Assembly (NCBI GenBank): GCA_950106755.1
Contig: OX467090.1
Coordinates: 20,685,092 to 20,749,091 of the forward strand
Direction of reading: 5' to 3'
DNA: 64,000 bases
Origin: Climacium dendroides
Taxonomy: Eukaryota > Streptophyta > Bryopsida > Hypnales > Climaciaceae
The notes under the pieces are model-generated. The model was given only the letters and a program-made list of their open reading frames with translations. It searched no databases and was not told where the DNA came from. Both the position numbers and the translations under genes were made by a program. Shown piece after piece: positions 23,020-35,198 of the stretch (the first letter of the stretch is position 1; every line of letters begins with the position of its first letter).

Positions 23020-23645
23020 CTTGAAAATCTTGAAAATCGTGTACTCTTGTTGTTTCAAACATTCTGATGTAAATCACAGACCTGCCGGCAATACGAAATT
23101 CTCTCTTCTCTCTAGAAATTCGGTTACATGCATATGCAATTTCGTCGCATTACCATACCTGAAACTTTCGTGGAGTTCGCTCAATTCTCACCACGAATTC
23201 AATTCCTTCGGGTTCCCTTCTCGTCACCAGCTGCGACAAGAGGAAAATTCAATCAAAGACTATCACAGACTGCGTCTTATGTCGAAACTGCAACACCGTA
23301 ACTGTTATTCACCGCAGAATCTGAAACGCAACATTCACATTACAAATCATGCAAATCTTCTTGATTCCAAACATTCTAACCTAAATCACAGAACTACATA
23401 CAAAACGGAAGTTCAGTTCTCTCGTAATTCAGTTACATGCATTTGCAATTGGTTCACATTACCATACCAGAAACTTTTCGTGAAATTCGGTCAAAATTCA
23501 CCGAGAAATGAAACTCTTCGGGTTGCCTTCTCGTCTCTAGCTGCGATAACAGAAAAAAATCAATCAAAGACTATAAAAAACTGTATGTTAAGTCGAAATC
23601 GTGACACCATGACTGTAATTCATTGCAGAATCCCAATGAAAAAGT
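23020..23645. repeat. ~310-bp tandem duplication upstream of the plastid-like exon
   Basis: Two degenerate units share TTTCAAACATTCTGATGTAAAT / TTCCAAACATTCTAACCTAAAT-type starts, GTTACATGCAT and TTCGGGTT. The long plus-strand open frame here comes from the two units being in phase and is not taken as a gene. Confidence 0.8.
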
Positions 23646-23847
23646 AATGAAATCAGCACATATTCGGAGGTGGGTACCGAGGAAGTTGTTGTGGAAGACA
23701 ACAACCCAAATGCAAGTGGATAGAGATTCGAATTGGGTGAGCTTCAGAATTGGAGAATTTGAGACGGAGCTTCAAGAGTGACAACGACGGTGAAGAGGCT
23801 TGAATTGGCGGGTGACGCGTGGCGGTTGCACTTCTTTTACTGATGCG

Positions 23848-23855
23848 CCACGTGG
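23848..23855. promoter_or_regulatory. Perfect G-box (CCACGTGG)
   Basis: A palindromic CCACGTGG lies about 0.9 kb 5' of the plastid-like exon. It sits in a short GC-rich island with further ACGTG and ACGCGT motifs (23805-23890). G-boxes are bound by plant bZIP and bHLH factors. Its regulatory role here is inferred. Confidence 0.45.
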
Positions 23856-24059
23856 TCGCCGGGTTACCGGGGCACCCGGTACGTGGGTGGACAAGAACTG
23901 GATGAGAGCAACCTTTATTTTATTTTATTTTTTTCCATTTTCAGATTCCACAAGGGAGTTGTCGAAATTGAATTTCCAAGTCAGATTTTCAGAGGTCTAC
24001 GTCACCCCAAACCAATCACAAGATGCCATTTGGCACAATTGGCCAAAAATTACTTAATT

Positions 24060-26086
24060 TATGTTAGATCTGACCATCATTTAGGGTGATTTTACAGTGA
24101 AATAATGAATTTATGAATGCATCCACTTTTAAAATTAATTCATCCACCTTTCAAATCATACTCATGAAGCAATTTGTTTATGGCAAAATCATATATTATC
24201 TTTGTACAATTTTAGACAAAATGTTACAAGTACACATGTTTTGAATTGCAACAATTGATGTGAAGAATACAAATTACATTGAAATTGATCTAAAATGTTC
24301 AAAATTTTGAGAAATTGAGAACTATAAATGGAAAATGGAAAATTTTGAGAGTCTCTTTTCAAGAAATGTAATATTTGGACATTATAAAATACCAAATTAT
24401 GCAACATTTTGACTTTGTTTACAACAGCTGTCTACCATTTATTACTACCACCTTGGAGGTCAATAGTAACCTCATTTTATGAGGCATTGTAGAAATGAGA
24501 ACATTGAGCATGTCTTTAAAGATTTCTTTCTATGTGCATGTATTGAATTGCAACAACCATATATCCATCTTTTATGACTGAAATTGGTTTTGAATTTGGT
24601 ATTTCATAATCTTTTTCTCTTGCAAGGTTCAAACCTAGAGAGTTGGGTGGCCAATTTCTTACAAATATGAATGCAACGATCCAATGCAATGGGGTCAGGG
24701 TGAATTGACCCCCTCATTGCCCCTCTAGGGCAAGCCTTGGAATTTTTTATTTGCAAGACTTAATTTTTTTTTGAAATTCTGAATTCATATTTGCAATCAG
24801 AGGCTCCAAATTACTCTAGGGAGATGCAAGAGTTGCCCAAAAATTGGCACAACATAGGGGGCTTTTTTGTCAAACCACAGTTGACCGGGGCAATGAGGGG
24901 GCCAATTCTCCGTGCGCATGCAATGGTTGCCACTTGTCAACAATTCATGTTTCTAGCTAATGGCTTAGAAGAATTTATATGACTAAGTTGACTAAAAGAT
25001 ATTTGTCCACACATGAATGCATTAGATATACTCATAACATTGTTGCATCATACATTCTCTTCAATATTATTGAAGATGATTGTTCCTTCGAGATCAAAAG
25101 CAAGTATTGATAGTAATGAAAGTGGACACCTCAAATGTGCCATTGATCAAAGGCCACCATCATCAATCTAAGTATATCATCTCTAAATCAATATGTACTT
25201 TTGTAAAAGAAACAATTAATTTTAGAACCTCTACCAAAAAAATCTTTGACCCTTCCTAACTTTGCACACTATATCCAAATATGAATCATGAGGAAGCCTC
25301 TCTATTTGAAGTTACATTAAAGTTCTTGAAATTTCACTGAAAGCCATGTTAATATGTTGTATTTGAGGTTTGTAAGTTACCACATTCTTTAGTGTGTTGG
25401 AACCTCCTTTCTTTGATAACAAGAAAAATATGAAAATTTGATGAATATAATAATAATAACTAAATATTGTAGCAAAAAGAGTACATGGCATTTAAGGAGA
25501 TGCCCACCTTTGCACTTACAAAGTAAAATAAATAAATTTAAACAAACTTCTATTAAAGGAGTAGCACCCATCATCCTCTCTGTACCCATAACTTACCATC
25601 TCCTCTAAAATCTGGAGGAGTAAATAGATGATTACAAGGATATACTACATCTAAATATCAAACCCTAGTGTGGGTATTAGGTGTATTTATAGTTGTCTCT
25701 TCAAGAATCACTTATTCTCACATTGTCCAAATGATATATTTAAAAGTGTATGTGAATTATTTTTCTCTTGCTAATAGGGTCCAATAATTTTTTGGTTGTC
25801 TATTAATAGAAATCATGTTCAAAACCTTTAAAATTCACAATTATGGATGCTGCTATCTTAGCAATTTTCTATGTGCAAGAAATCAATGTGATGTTCCATT
25901 GTTGAAATCTCACACATTGAAATAATGTCATGAATTTTCAGTTGTCCAATGGAAACCTCAAAACTCTAAAATATGGTGCACTGCAAGTTTTTACTGGTGT
26001 CCTATGTGCCCTTGCCATAGTCAAAAGAAAGGTAAAAGAGACCTCCCTATAACTAACAAACAAACAAAACAAACAAGCAACCTAAC
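24060..26086. other. AT-rich intergenic DNA with one MITE
   Basis: No gene is supported. Apart from the MITE at 24698-24912, only short frames without domains are seen. Confidence 0.5.
24698..24912. mobile_element. MITE with GGTGAATTGACCCCCTCATTG ends, copy 1
   Basis: About 215 bp. The left end AGGGTGAATTGACCCCCTCA and the right end TGAGGGGGCCAATTCTCC are inverted repeats of about 22 bp with few mismatches. A second copy lies at 44918-45132. No coding capacity. Confidence 0.75.
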
Positions 26087-27028
26087 TTAACCCCTAAAGG
26101 ACCAAGGCCTTATTTCTGCAAAAAAACACTCAAAACTGCCATTTCTGTAGCAAAGAGTAAAAAAATTTGAAAATTATTTTTTTTCATATCCAACCGTAGG
26201 ATCTTATACCTTACTAGTATGGAAGTGCGTGAAAAAAATTTCAGAAATTTTGACCAAATAGATTAAAAGATATTTGCGTTTAAAGTGAAAAAAAACAATT
26301 TTTTCAGCACCTTGCGGGACTGGATTATTTGACTTTGAACTTTTTTAACTTGAATTTTTTGCACTACAGAGTTTTGAGCTTTAAATCATTATTGTGGGAA
26401 ATTGAGTTGAGAGTCTAGGAAAAAAGAAAATTTTAAGAAAAAAATTAATTTTCATGCTTAAAAAAATTGTTAAGTAGAAGCAGGTATGAGAATGAAGGAA
26501 AATCTAAATTATTAATATCTTTAAGATGGAATTAAAATGCACTAATCCCAATGGTGAGATTGTTCTAGCAAGCAAAAAAAATCATGTAAAATTTTTTTTT
26601 CAGATAAATTGTAAAAATTGCATTCAGAAATGAATTCTATAAGTTATTTTTTCAGGAAGATGCTCTAACTGCCCGATAAACAAGATTGTCCATAACTTTC
26701 TCATAATAAGTCCAAATGGAATGAATCAAAGCTTCCTATGCAGACAAAAATATAATTTACAAGAAAAAAAATCCAAAAAAAAAAAATTCAAAATTTTGCA
26801 AATTTTTTTTTGCTGCCCGGACTGCCCCCCATCCCCTACTTTGAGCTTATTTGGTCATAACTTTTGTTTTTGGGCACCAAATATGAAAAAAATTATATTC
26901 CCACAAAGCTCATCAGTTTTTCTATCTTCAAAAAAAGTTTCAAAAAATCATGACAAAATTTCAGCCCGTAGGTACCTGCCCGAAATCCAATTTGTCCCCC
27001 GAAGGGACAATGGTCCTTTAGGGGTTAA
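26087..27028. mobile_element. TTAA-flanked element, long subfamily, copy 1
   Basis: 942 bp from TTAA to TTAA. The left end reads TTAACCCCTAAAGGACCA and the right end TGGTCCTTTAGGGGTTAA, an exact 18-bp inverted pair including the TTAA. The right subterminal part holds a GTCCCCCGAAGGGAC hairpin. The interior is AT-rich and matches copy 2 at 58544 almost throughout. The longest frame crosses the right end and has no transposase motif. It is a non-autonomous element; piggyBac-type mobilisation is inferred only from ends and target. Confidence 0.85.
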
Positions 27029-29370
27029 AGTATGGAATGGATATGATAGTCTTCAACTACTAGCTCTAGCAGATGCTAAGCAAGTGTCTCAATGTAATAT
27101 TGAAATTCACAAAGTACGAGTGCTCCAAGCTAATTCGATCATGTTACTAATGGGAGATTGCAAGAACGATATATCTTTCACACCTTGTAAGCCAGAATAT
27201 TTTTCAAGCATAATTTTGAGAATGATGATTTAATGCAAGGTGGAAACACCCAAAAATGTCAAAATAAGCAATTCAACATAGTTAGAAGCATTTTTTTTTA
27301 TATAAAACATGTGATTACTATGAATTTTCAAAGTAAAACTCCCTTAGCACTTGAAACCATCATATTACTTGGTTATAATATCAAAATCTAAAGAATTAGT
27401 AGTCAACCAATCATTGTTGAGTATGGGAACAATTTGATCACAATCTTGTGGATATATACTTTCAGTAGAAGTCTACTTGTCTAGGATGGGTATATGAATG
27501 ATTTGAGATGTTTTCACCCTAGTTGAAATTTGTAGAAAAGGTGGATATAGCCATTTTGAACCTCTTGGTTTTTTATGATATTCAAAAATTAAGTTGGTAG
27601 GGATTATTGCTTATCATCTAATAGATCAACAACTATCCTATGAATGTATTATAAGAATAATAATTCTATAAAAGTTGAATGGAAGTTTGTAAAGTGCACT
27701 TCTTTTGCATGCATTATGAGAATGGAAAAACTTATTTTGGTGGTTCTTTTGAACAAAGACTATTTGCATAGAGTACATACAAGTGGTTGGTATTTGTTTT
27801 ATTCTTAAAATGATTTTTCTATCTATTAAAAATTATAAACATGAACCCAAACATGAAAAAACTTGTTTATCACAAATTAAAAAGTTAAACAATTCATTCT
27901 CTTAAGAATTTAACTTTTCTAGTTGGCCTAAACAAGTAAACAATGTCTCTGAATAGGCTTTGGTGTATCAACATCACATTTTTTTAGAATCAACTTTGGT
28001 AGTAGTCCAATTGTAATAAATTGTGCAAACAAAACACTAGAAGAAAATCATGTTTATTCACATGCACAAAATCAGACATATAAATGTTGTTTCAAATGTC
28101 TACATCTATTTGCATAGATGTCCAAAGATTGAAATGGCAAAAGCATTCAAAATCTCAAATTGTATGCCATGAAATATGGTTTTTTTTAGAGTGTTGGGGG
28201 GCATTTAAAAAGTATTTAGCATGCCCTTAATTTAAAGAAATATCTATATTACAAAATTTATTCATATGAAACCTCACATTGAACTCTTCATAGATCATAT
28301 TTTTGTTACTTAATGGGGTGTTATTTCATATGAGATGTGTGTATAGAAGTTTCCTACATATCTATGGAATCAAAACAAAATAATTCATCACCAATGCTTT
28401 TCAATCAATTATTATGTAAAACCACAAATTTTAAATGAAACAATTCACCAAAAATGGAGTTTTGCTTTCTTGAAACCCAAACTTGGTATACTTGATTGGA
28501 ATTGTACAAGAGTTGAATATAATTCATTATTCAAAATGAAAAACACCAATTATATTTTGTAATATGCAAAATTCTTTTAATGGCATTAGAGAACTTCTGA
28601 ATCATTACTTTAAGGGTATTGTACATGCAGATTTTCAACAAAGAAAATACTAGTGTTGTGGAATTTGTAGGAAATTAACCCTTGAAAGGCCCTTAGGGCC
28701 CCTCTATACAACCCATATTTAGCCTTATAGCTCCTCAATTGTAGTTTATTATATGAATCGTGATACATTGTTATTTACATACTGCGTTGTTGGGGCTGTC
28801 AGGGCTACCATGATCATTAATTATTGTACTGAACAATATTTGGTCAATGTTTTTTTTTCAAATACCACCATATTCAGAATATACTATACTGCCGCAAAGG
28901 GTTTTCAAGCTCTTCTAGGGTTAAAGAGGTTGTTGCAAAAGTTCAAAATGATGCTTATTTTCCATAGCAAGGCAGAGGAATGAACATGAAGAGGGTTCGG
29001 CTTTCACATTATACCCGTGAAGCAACTGTTTATGGTGAAATCATATGTGATATCATAGTACTGGATATGACTGAATTCTGCTTCTGATCAATTAGCGATC
29101 AGTTAAGGGTACCGTAGTCAATCAGTTGCACACGGATATTGAAACAATTGCTAGCAAATTAACTTTCAATTAAGCATGGGGCGAAGTAACCAAGTCACAG
29201 TCAAAGCACTGAGTAAAGAAGAACGCTGTCCATCTTCTACATATAGGTGTCACACCTACACTGTAATTTTCAACCTTGCGGTAATTCAGTGCGTATCACC
29301 CTCTTGAGGGATTGGCTCGAAGATAACATGTGGTAAACATTGCTGATTCATTAACAAATTGGTTTAGGGG
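27029..29370. other. AT-rich intergenic DNA
   Basis: No gene is supported other than the small TTAA element at 28675-28924. The final 300 bases are presumably 3' flank of the methyltransferase gene. Confidence 0.5.
28675..28924. mobile_element. TTAA-flanked MITE, variant interior
   Basis: 250 bp bounded by TTAA. The left end is TTAACCCTTGAAAGGCCC and the right end CTCTTCTAGGGTTAA, inverted over about nine bases. The interior differs from the 230-bp subfamily, so several unrelated interiors share the same type of ends. Confidence 0.6.
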
Positions 29371-29377
29371 TCCTAAG

Positions 29378-31682
29378 CTAGTCTTCAAACCCATCTTCAT
29401 CTACCTCCTCCCTGTCGGAGATCATCCTCATCGCATCCTCAACCTGCAGGAGAAGAAATTGGAGGCCACGGTTGACAAAATTGTGGACTACGCAGAAACT
29501 TGGAAAAACTGTTCTAATCAAACACTTGCCACCCTTGATTTGATTCCACACTTCACCAGAAATATTAATGCCAAATAAATTAAAAACCCAATGTATGCTA
29601 ATTGTTCTAGGTAGCACAAAATGAGACACATTGAAGCTGCGCACTCTTCTATACAGTTTGCATTATCACTTCCATCACACACTTTTAGAGCCACAGATAT
29701 CCACGAGGGACCACAAAGCTTGCCTGGTGATCAGAGAGTCTCAGCTGCTTTGCAATAAACAGCAATTGCCCTCCATAATGTTGTTCATTCACCTCCGTCA
29801 GGGTCCTTTTTTTCGAATACAAATTCGTTGAAATCTCCTTGTGCTGCACCAAGCTCACATGAAAACCATTACTCCCGAACACTCTGGATGCTGCTGCGCT
29901 AATCGTTTCCTGAAGCAATTCACACCGAGTATCAGTAACGTACACGAGACGCAAGCACTTTCCTCAACTCCAATGACAAGGTTCCAAAAGGTTTATGCTA
30001 ACCCTAACGGACCAAGAGGCCAAACCTCATGGTCTTTTTAGCGCTTTTAAGTGCGTCATATGGGGACTTTCTTTCGTCCAAACAAATTCAATGTCCTTCG
30101 CTGATTCTGGTGGTATAACATATGATCCTTTCTAAATTACATTTTCCACAAAATGATCAATCAAATTGGTCATTTCAAAACTCCGTCGCAAGAGTTGAGG
30201 AGCATGCCATACTTGTGAGACATCACCAAGTGCAGAATACGGCAATTCCCCGAGGATGATTGAGTCTTTCATAGCCAAACTGCTGACGCATCTGAGAACA
30301 ACTTCCAAGCCCTCTGCAGACAAGGTTTGCAACCCCTGCATGGATAGGATTGCATTAGATTAGGGCACACCATCGCTAGAAATGGACAAGCTCTGAACAT
30401 GCATCAAAATTCACAAGATTGGCCCAAAACAGAAAAAATGCTGACCTGCATTGCCCATACACTGGGACGAGTGCCTTGATACCCCACGCTCACAAGGTTC
30501 CTCTCCCAGGAGTCGTCTTTCCAATCTCCGTCCTCGGAAAGGTCTACTGATACATGCCGGAACATGCACCCTCTCCGAATCCTTGCGCCTACGGCTGCCA
30601 TGCAGTTAAGGGTAAGGGATTGCTAGTGGGACACTGCGCGCCTATCAGATTATTCATTGATTCGAGGTTGTAAAACATTGTTCCGTTTACCTCATGGACA
30701 ACATAGGTGCAGTCTCGGCAGACGTCTACCTTCCAATCTCTCAGCTGCAACGTTATACGTAGTGCTTGGGGATACGTCGAAGACGGTTGACGAAAGTGGC
30801 CAGGGCAATCGGTATGGTCTTGTGTCCATCCCATCAGTCAACAACACTACCTGAACGGAGAATCCTTACATGATTAAGCAACGAAGTGGATAGCATGCAA
30901 TGGAATCGTTCTAATATCGCAAAAGCAAATGCGTTTTGCTTAATAAAAATTGAGACGAAGTGCACCTGTCGAACTAAAGAGTCGCCGTCTTTCTTCACAG
31001 CCTCCATCAGATTGTCGTCAATGAAACTTGTAGCCAACTCATAGTAACCTAAGTCGTCTCCATTCGCAGCATTGACTGCCTCCTCCGTAAGGCAAGCAGC
31101 GTAGGGATCATGGAAAAGCGGCTCTGCGATTGAACTCCCCCGCATGTCGTCAGCAAATTCAAACTCACTGAAAGAAATTGAGTGTAACTCAAAAGAAAAC
31201 CAAAACAAAGTACCTTCTCAATAACTTCGGCGCCTCCGACATCAAATTCAAAATCAAATTCAGTACAAGAAATTCATTATAAATCACAAGGATCCAAGAA
31301 CACAGCACCTTCTCAACAATTCCCGCGCATCCGGCATCAAATTCAAATTCGGTTAAGAGAAATTCATTTGTAAATCAAAGAAACCCAAAACACCATACCT
31401 TCGACCATTCCCACACATTCGGCATCAACTTCAAACTCGGTAGAAGAAATTAATTGCAAATCAGAAAGAAACAATACCGTCGCGAGAGCTCTCAGCAGCA
31501 CGCAGCGCCGCACGCTCCTGAGCCGCCGCAAGAAGCTCCGTGATCGGATGATTATTCTTTGCCACCGCACATCGAAACCGACGTCGTTCGGAGGAAATGG
31601 CTGCCTTGGTACATTGCAAGTGAGAGTGAGAGTGAGGACGCAGAGCAGCATGAGCGTTCGGGAAGAGACAAGCACCCGCCAT
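29378..31682 (-). CDS. Plastid-type SAM-dependent methyltransferase, leucine carboxyl methyltransferase superfamily
   Basis: Seven exons join in frame: 31682-31478, 31123-30966, 30850-30730, 30594-30446, 30335-30213, 29909-29724 and 29443-29378, giving 335 residues. The first 45 residues (Ala/His/Ser/Arg-rich, almost no acids) look like a chloroplast transit peptide. Then come PLFHDPYAACL, LATSFIDDNL and VVLLTDGMDTRPYRLPWP, the SAM-binding region of PPM1-like methyltransferases, then STVFDVSPSTTY. Later come RPSVWAMQGLQTL and LLFIAKQLRLSDHQ. The tail is acidic (EEVDEDGFED). The family methylates carboxyl groups, but the plant substrate is unknown to me. The intron after exon 6 starts with GC (CCAG|GCAAGC), a GC-AG intron. 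The gene is divergent from D27, 1.45 kb away. Confidence 0.88.
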
Positions 31683-33133
31683 AGCTGGACGAAAATGCTT
31701 CCTTCTTGACTCCTACAATCCTGAATTTTGTTTGTTGCCTATCGGAAGTAAGGTACTGCGTTCTGTTCTTCGACTGCAATGAATGTACAAGAGAGCACTT
31801 GAGCTTCCATAGTTTTATGAAACGATTTTCGGTACTACGAGACGGACCGAAGCTGTGCGATAAGCTTGGGACAAATCTCTGGAGAAGGATTGACGGGGTT
31901 GTGATCATAAGCTTCTGACAAATGCAAGTTTTAGGGTTTTGTTCATCGACCCTTCAACGATCAATGCAATTGAATAACGACTAAGGTAACCCTAAATCAA
32001 ACAATTGTCCAAATAAGCATTTGAGCATGGTTTCTATTATTGAAAATGTCAAAAGTTTTTGTTGAACCCAGTTCAGAGGCAAAAGAAAGATTCTAGAATT
32101 TGTTGTATGCAACTTTGCAGATATTGTATGAATAAATTAAGGATCTTCAAAGTCTTGAAAATAATAAATTTATCCAAAATTGCAACGAGTATATTATTTC
32201 TATAATATCATCTTTTGTAAAAAGTGATATTATAGAGGTGATTGTGAAGTGCTATTCTATGAAAATATGATCTCTATGTATGCATGATTGAAAATATTTT
32301 TATAAAATAATTAAAATAATCATTTTAAAGACTTATCAAAATCATTATCGTGCATTCTATTCAAATATATCAAATTTTTACTAATATGTGATACAATGAA
32401 TGTGTAGCATAGCAAGCACGAGCCCCTAGTATTAATGGTAGCATTTGTGATATTATAGAGGGACTTATGATTTTAGTAGTATGATTGGTCCCTCTCAACT
32501 CATGAATAGAAGCTCTACATTTTAAATAAGAATATATAGGTGAAAATTGTTGCAACTACTTAGGGTTTCACGCAAATTTACGTAGTAATACAACATGTTT
32601 TTCAAAGAAAATGCTTATGAATGTAATAGATTCCTATATTAGTTTTGATAGTTGTGTGTAGAAGTAGATTAACTTCAAAATTCAACCCTTGAATGATAAG
32701 CTGGTCACTATGGAAATCATCTTGTTTGGATACCATGTGAATTGTTGGCTTAAAAAAATGAAAAAGCACTCACTAGGAGACAAACTATTGTAGAAAACAT
32801 TCCCTTGACCCACAAAATTTTGAGGATGAATAGTTGCACTTCTGTCCTACATGGAGAGATTCTTTGTCATTGGATGGAAAACGTCCTGAGTGTCGTTTAA
32901 GGGTTAAATTGTTCAAAATGCTATTCCCTAATAATGAAAATAGAAAAAATTACTAATTCTAGAATTTGAGATTCAAATAAAAATTATCAATAGATATTGG
33001 TCTATGATACTTTAATTCCTGAATTCTTTTTTAATATATGCACATTTTTTTTTTATCTTTGTAAGAAGATATCATTAATCTCAATTTCATCAAATTGGTC
33101 ATCAAGAAACGCCATCCGTCTTTTTAAAAATTC
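31683..33133. other. Shared intergenic region between the divergent methyltransferase and D27 genes
   Basis: About 1.45 kb, AT-rich in the middle. It should carry both promoters. A decayed TTAA element (32681-32907) ends about 230 bp before the D27 start codon. No gene is seen. Confidence 0.45.
32681..32907. mobile_element. TTAA-type MITE, short subfamily, in the D27 upstream region
   Basis: The left end TTCAACCCTTGAATG is a one-base variant of TTAACCC. The right end is GTTTAAGGGTTAA. The interior GAGGATGAATAGTTGCACTT matches the 3650-3879 copy. Confidence 0.65.
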
Positions 33134-35198
33134 ATGGATGAATTCAAATGGCGGGTTGCTGCGGAGAAAAGGCTTGCTGCGCTTCTTGCAAGCGAAGCGC
33201 TGTCCATTTCCAGTGAAGCTCTGTTTTCTGGAGGTTCTGCTGATAATTTTGTAGCTATGGAGATGTCGGCAATGTCGTGCTGTAGTCCATCTCTCAGGTC
33301 CTGGAGACATGGCTCACGTTCTCATCTCACGGTCCGCCACTCGCATGGATTATTTCGAACCCCGCCCTCATTGCGTGGCGGTCCTCGGGTACTGCGGGCC
33401 TCCGCGGTGGAGCAAAAATCGTCGTCGAATTCTGCGGTAGGAAGTAGTTTCTAATTCTCTTGAATATTTTCTCGTTTTCTTTTGAATTCCTTGCTGTAGA
33501 GGATTTAAATTGGAATTCTGCACACTGGATTCAGCCAATTTGGACGAATATTGTACCCGTTGCTCGGGATTTTCAGATTACGTTTTGTGTGAATTGGTTG
33601 ATTTGTGATTACACGAATGACGTCTGATTGTTGATGTCGGGTTTCTAGCATAGTAATGTTTTAGTTGCGATAACGCAGGTGCAAGAGCTCGTTCCTTACA
33701 CGCCTGGACCGCTGGACGACATTTTCTTGAAGATTTTCAGAGGGAAAATGGCGGAGGTGAGTTGTGGCGAACTCAGAAATTTGCAGTGGATTGTCACCGG
33801 GCGATGAAGAGATTCGGTTATACGATTAGTTCACTGATTAGTGAGAGAAAATTGTGTGCAGGAGGTCGGCTGGGATTCTCCCAAGCCTGGTTACGAAGGA
33901 CTCGTGGACATTGCCAAGCGTCTTCTCTTGCATTACCGCAGTAGTGATGAAACGGAGCGCGCTACGGTAGAGCTAAATCGCTATGAATTTTTCTTTTTCT
34001 TTAGGGTTCTGAAACCGTGCCCCTTTGTTTGGTGCTTGTAATTTAATTGATTCACGGGTGTTCTATTGGCAGGTTCGTGTGTTGAGGTCCTTGTTTCCGT
34101 CGTGGTTGTTGCCGTTGTTCAAACGGCTTGTTTCTCCGCTTGGTGATGGCAAGCCGGCTGCCATGCTCTGTGGTAATTCCCAATGCACCATTCCATTGCT
34201 TGATTTGATAACAAATATGTTTTGCTACTGGATATGAGGAATGAATTCTAGTGAGTTTTTGCAAGCGATTGATCTGAAGAAGTTGCAATACGAATGACGT
34301 GCGCAGCGCAGGTCACGCTTGCCACATGCCAGTGGTTGATGGGCAAGTGCACGATCAATGAAGTGGAGCTTCTTGATGGCTCAAAAATTGCCAGTGGGGT
34401 CAGCTTCATTCCACAAATATTTTTTTGCAGAGTGTGAATGCATTTTAGTAGTGACAGTTTATTTCTTCTCAATCATAGTTTCAACCATGTGGAATGCCAA
34501 TGCAGGTGCTAGTGCAAAAATGCAAGTACTTGGACGAGACCAAGTGTGCCGGCATCTGCATTCACACGTGCAAGATTCCTACTCAGGTACTACTTGGTCC
34601 GTTACTGGAATGCACCAGAGTTATCGATGTTGTGCAAAAGTTTGTAATTCAAGGATTCATTAAGTGTAACGAGATTGGATTCATCTATTTACATAGCATT
34701 TGAACGAGAGAAGTATTTTTCAGGAAGTTGAGTTCTTCTGCAGGCTTTCATGAACGGAGACATGGGCGTTCGTTTGACAATGGAGCCCAACTATGAAAAT
34801 TTCAGCTGCCAGGTTGACATTAGATGGAACCATACCTTTGTTTCTTTTCTTTCTTTCATTTTTTCCTTCATCTGTTGGAGAAATTCATGTTTCTTGTTTT
34901 GGTGTAGTTCAATTTTGGTGTCGACCCACCTCCAGCAGCCGAGGATCCTGCTTTGAAAACTCCTTGCCTCGCTGTGTGCCCGACTGCTGCGTCAAGGAAT
35001 AGCATCCGAAATGTGGTTAGCACTGAATCACAGTGTCCTCAGGTCCTTTTGCTGTTCCCTTCCTTCTTGCATAGCAAACACGCTTCGTTGTGCCATGTTG
35101 ATAGGAAAATCAGACATTAATAATAGAATTGTAGATTGTTTTCGCAGAAGCTTCTTTAAGGTTCTATTCCTTTGGTGCAGGTGACGGCAAATATCTGA
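33134..35198 (+). CDS. D27: Beta-carotene isomerase D27 (strigolactone pathway) or close D27-like paralogue
   Basis: Nine exons join in frame: 33134-33436, 33679-33756, 33862-33966, 34073-34172, 34307-34398, 34506-34586, 34744-34812, 34908-35042 and 35181-35198, giving 326 residues. Exon 1 is Ser/Arg-rich and transit-peptide-like; a later ATG (MSAMSCCSPSLRS) could also be the start. The conserved D27 (DUF4033) core follows: DDIFLKIFRGKMAE, VGWDSPKPGYEGL, VRVLRSLFPSWLLPL, ATCQWLMGKCTIN, VQKCKYLDETKCAGICIHTCK and MEPNYENFSCQFNFG. Exon 8 has the Cys-rich CLAVCPTAAS motif. D27 is an iron-dependent plastid enzyme that isomerises all-trans to 9-cis beta-carotene. The last exon (VTANI) is inferred from splice signals only. 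Confidence 0.9.

Noticed and set aside
23021..23647. 208-codon open frame on the plus strand
   Set aside because: It arises from two in-phase copies of a ~310-bp tandem duplication; no domain and no gene-like composition.
26721..27233. 170-codon open frame across a TTAA element end
   Set aside because: It crosses the element's right border, is Lys/Phe/Ser-rich and has no transposase motif; the equivalent frame in the second copy is much shorter.
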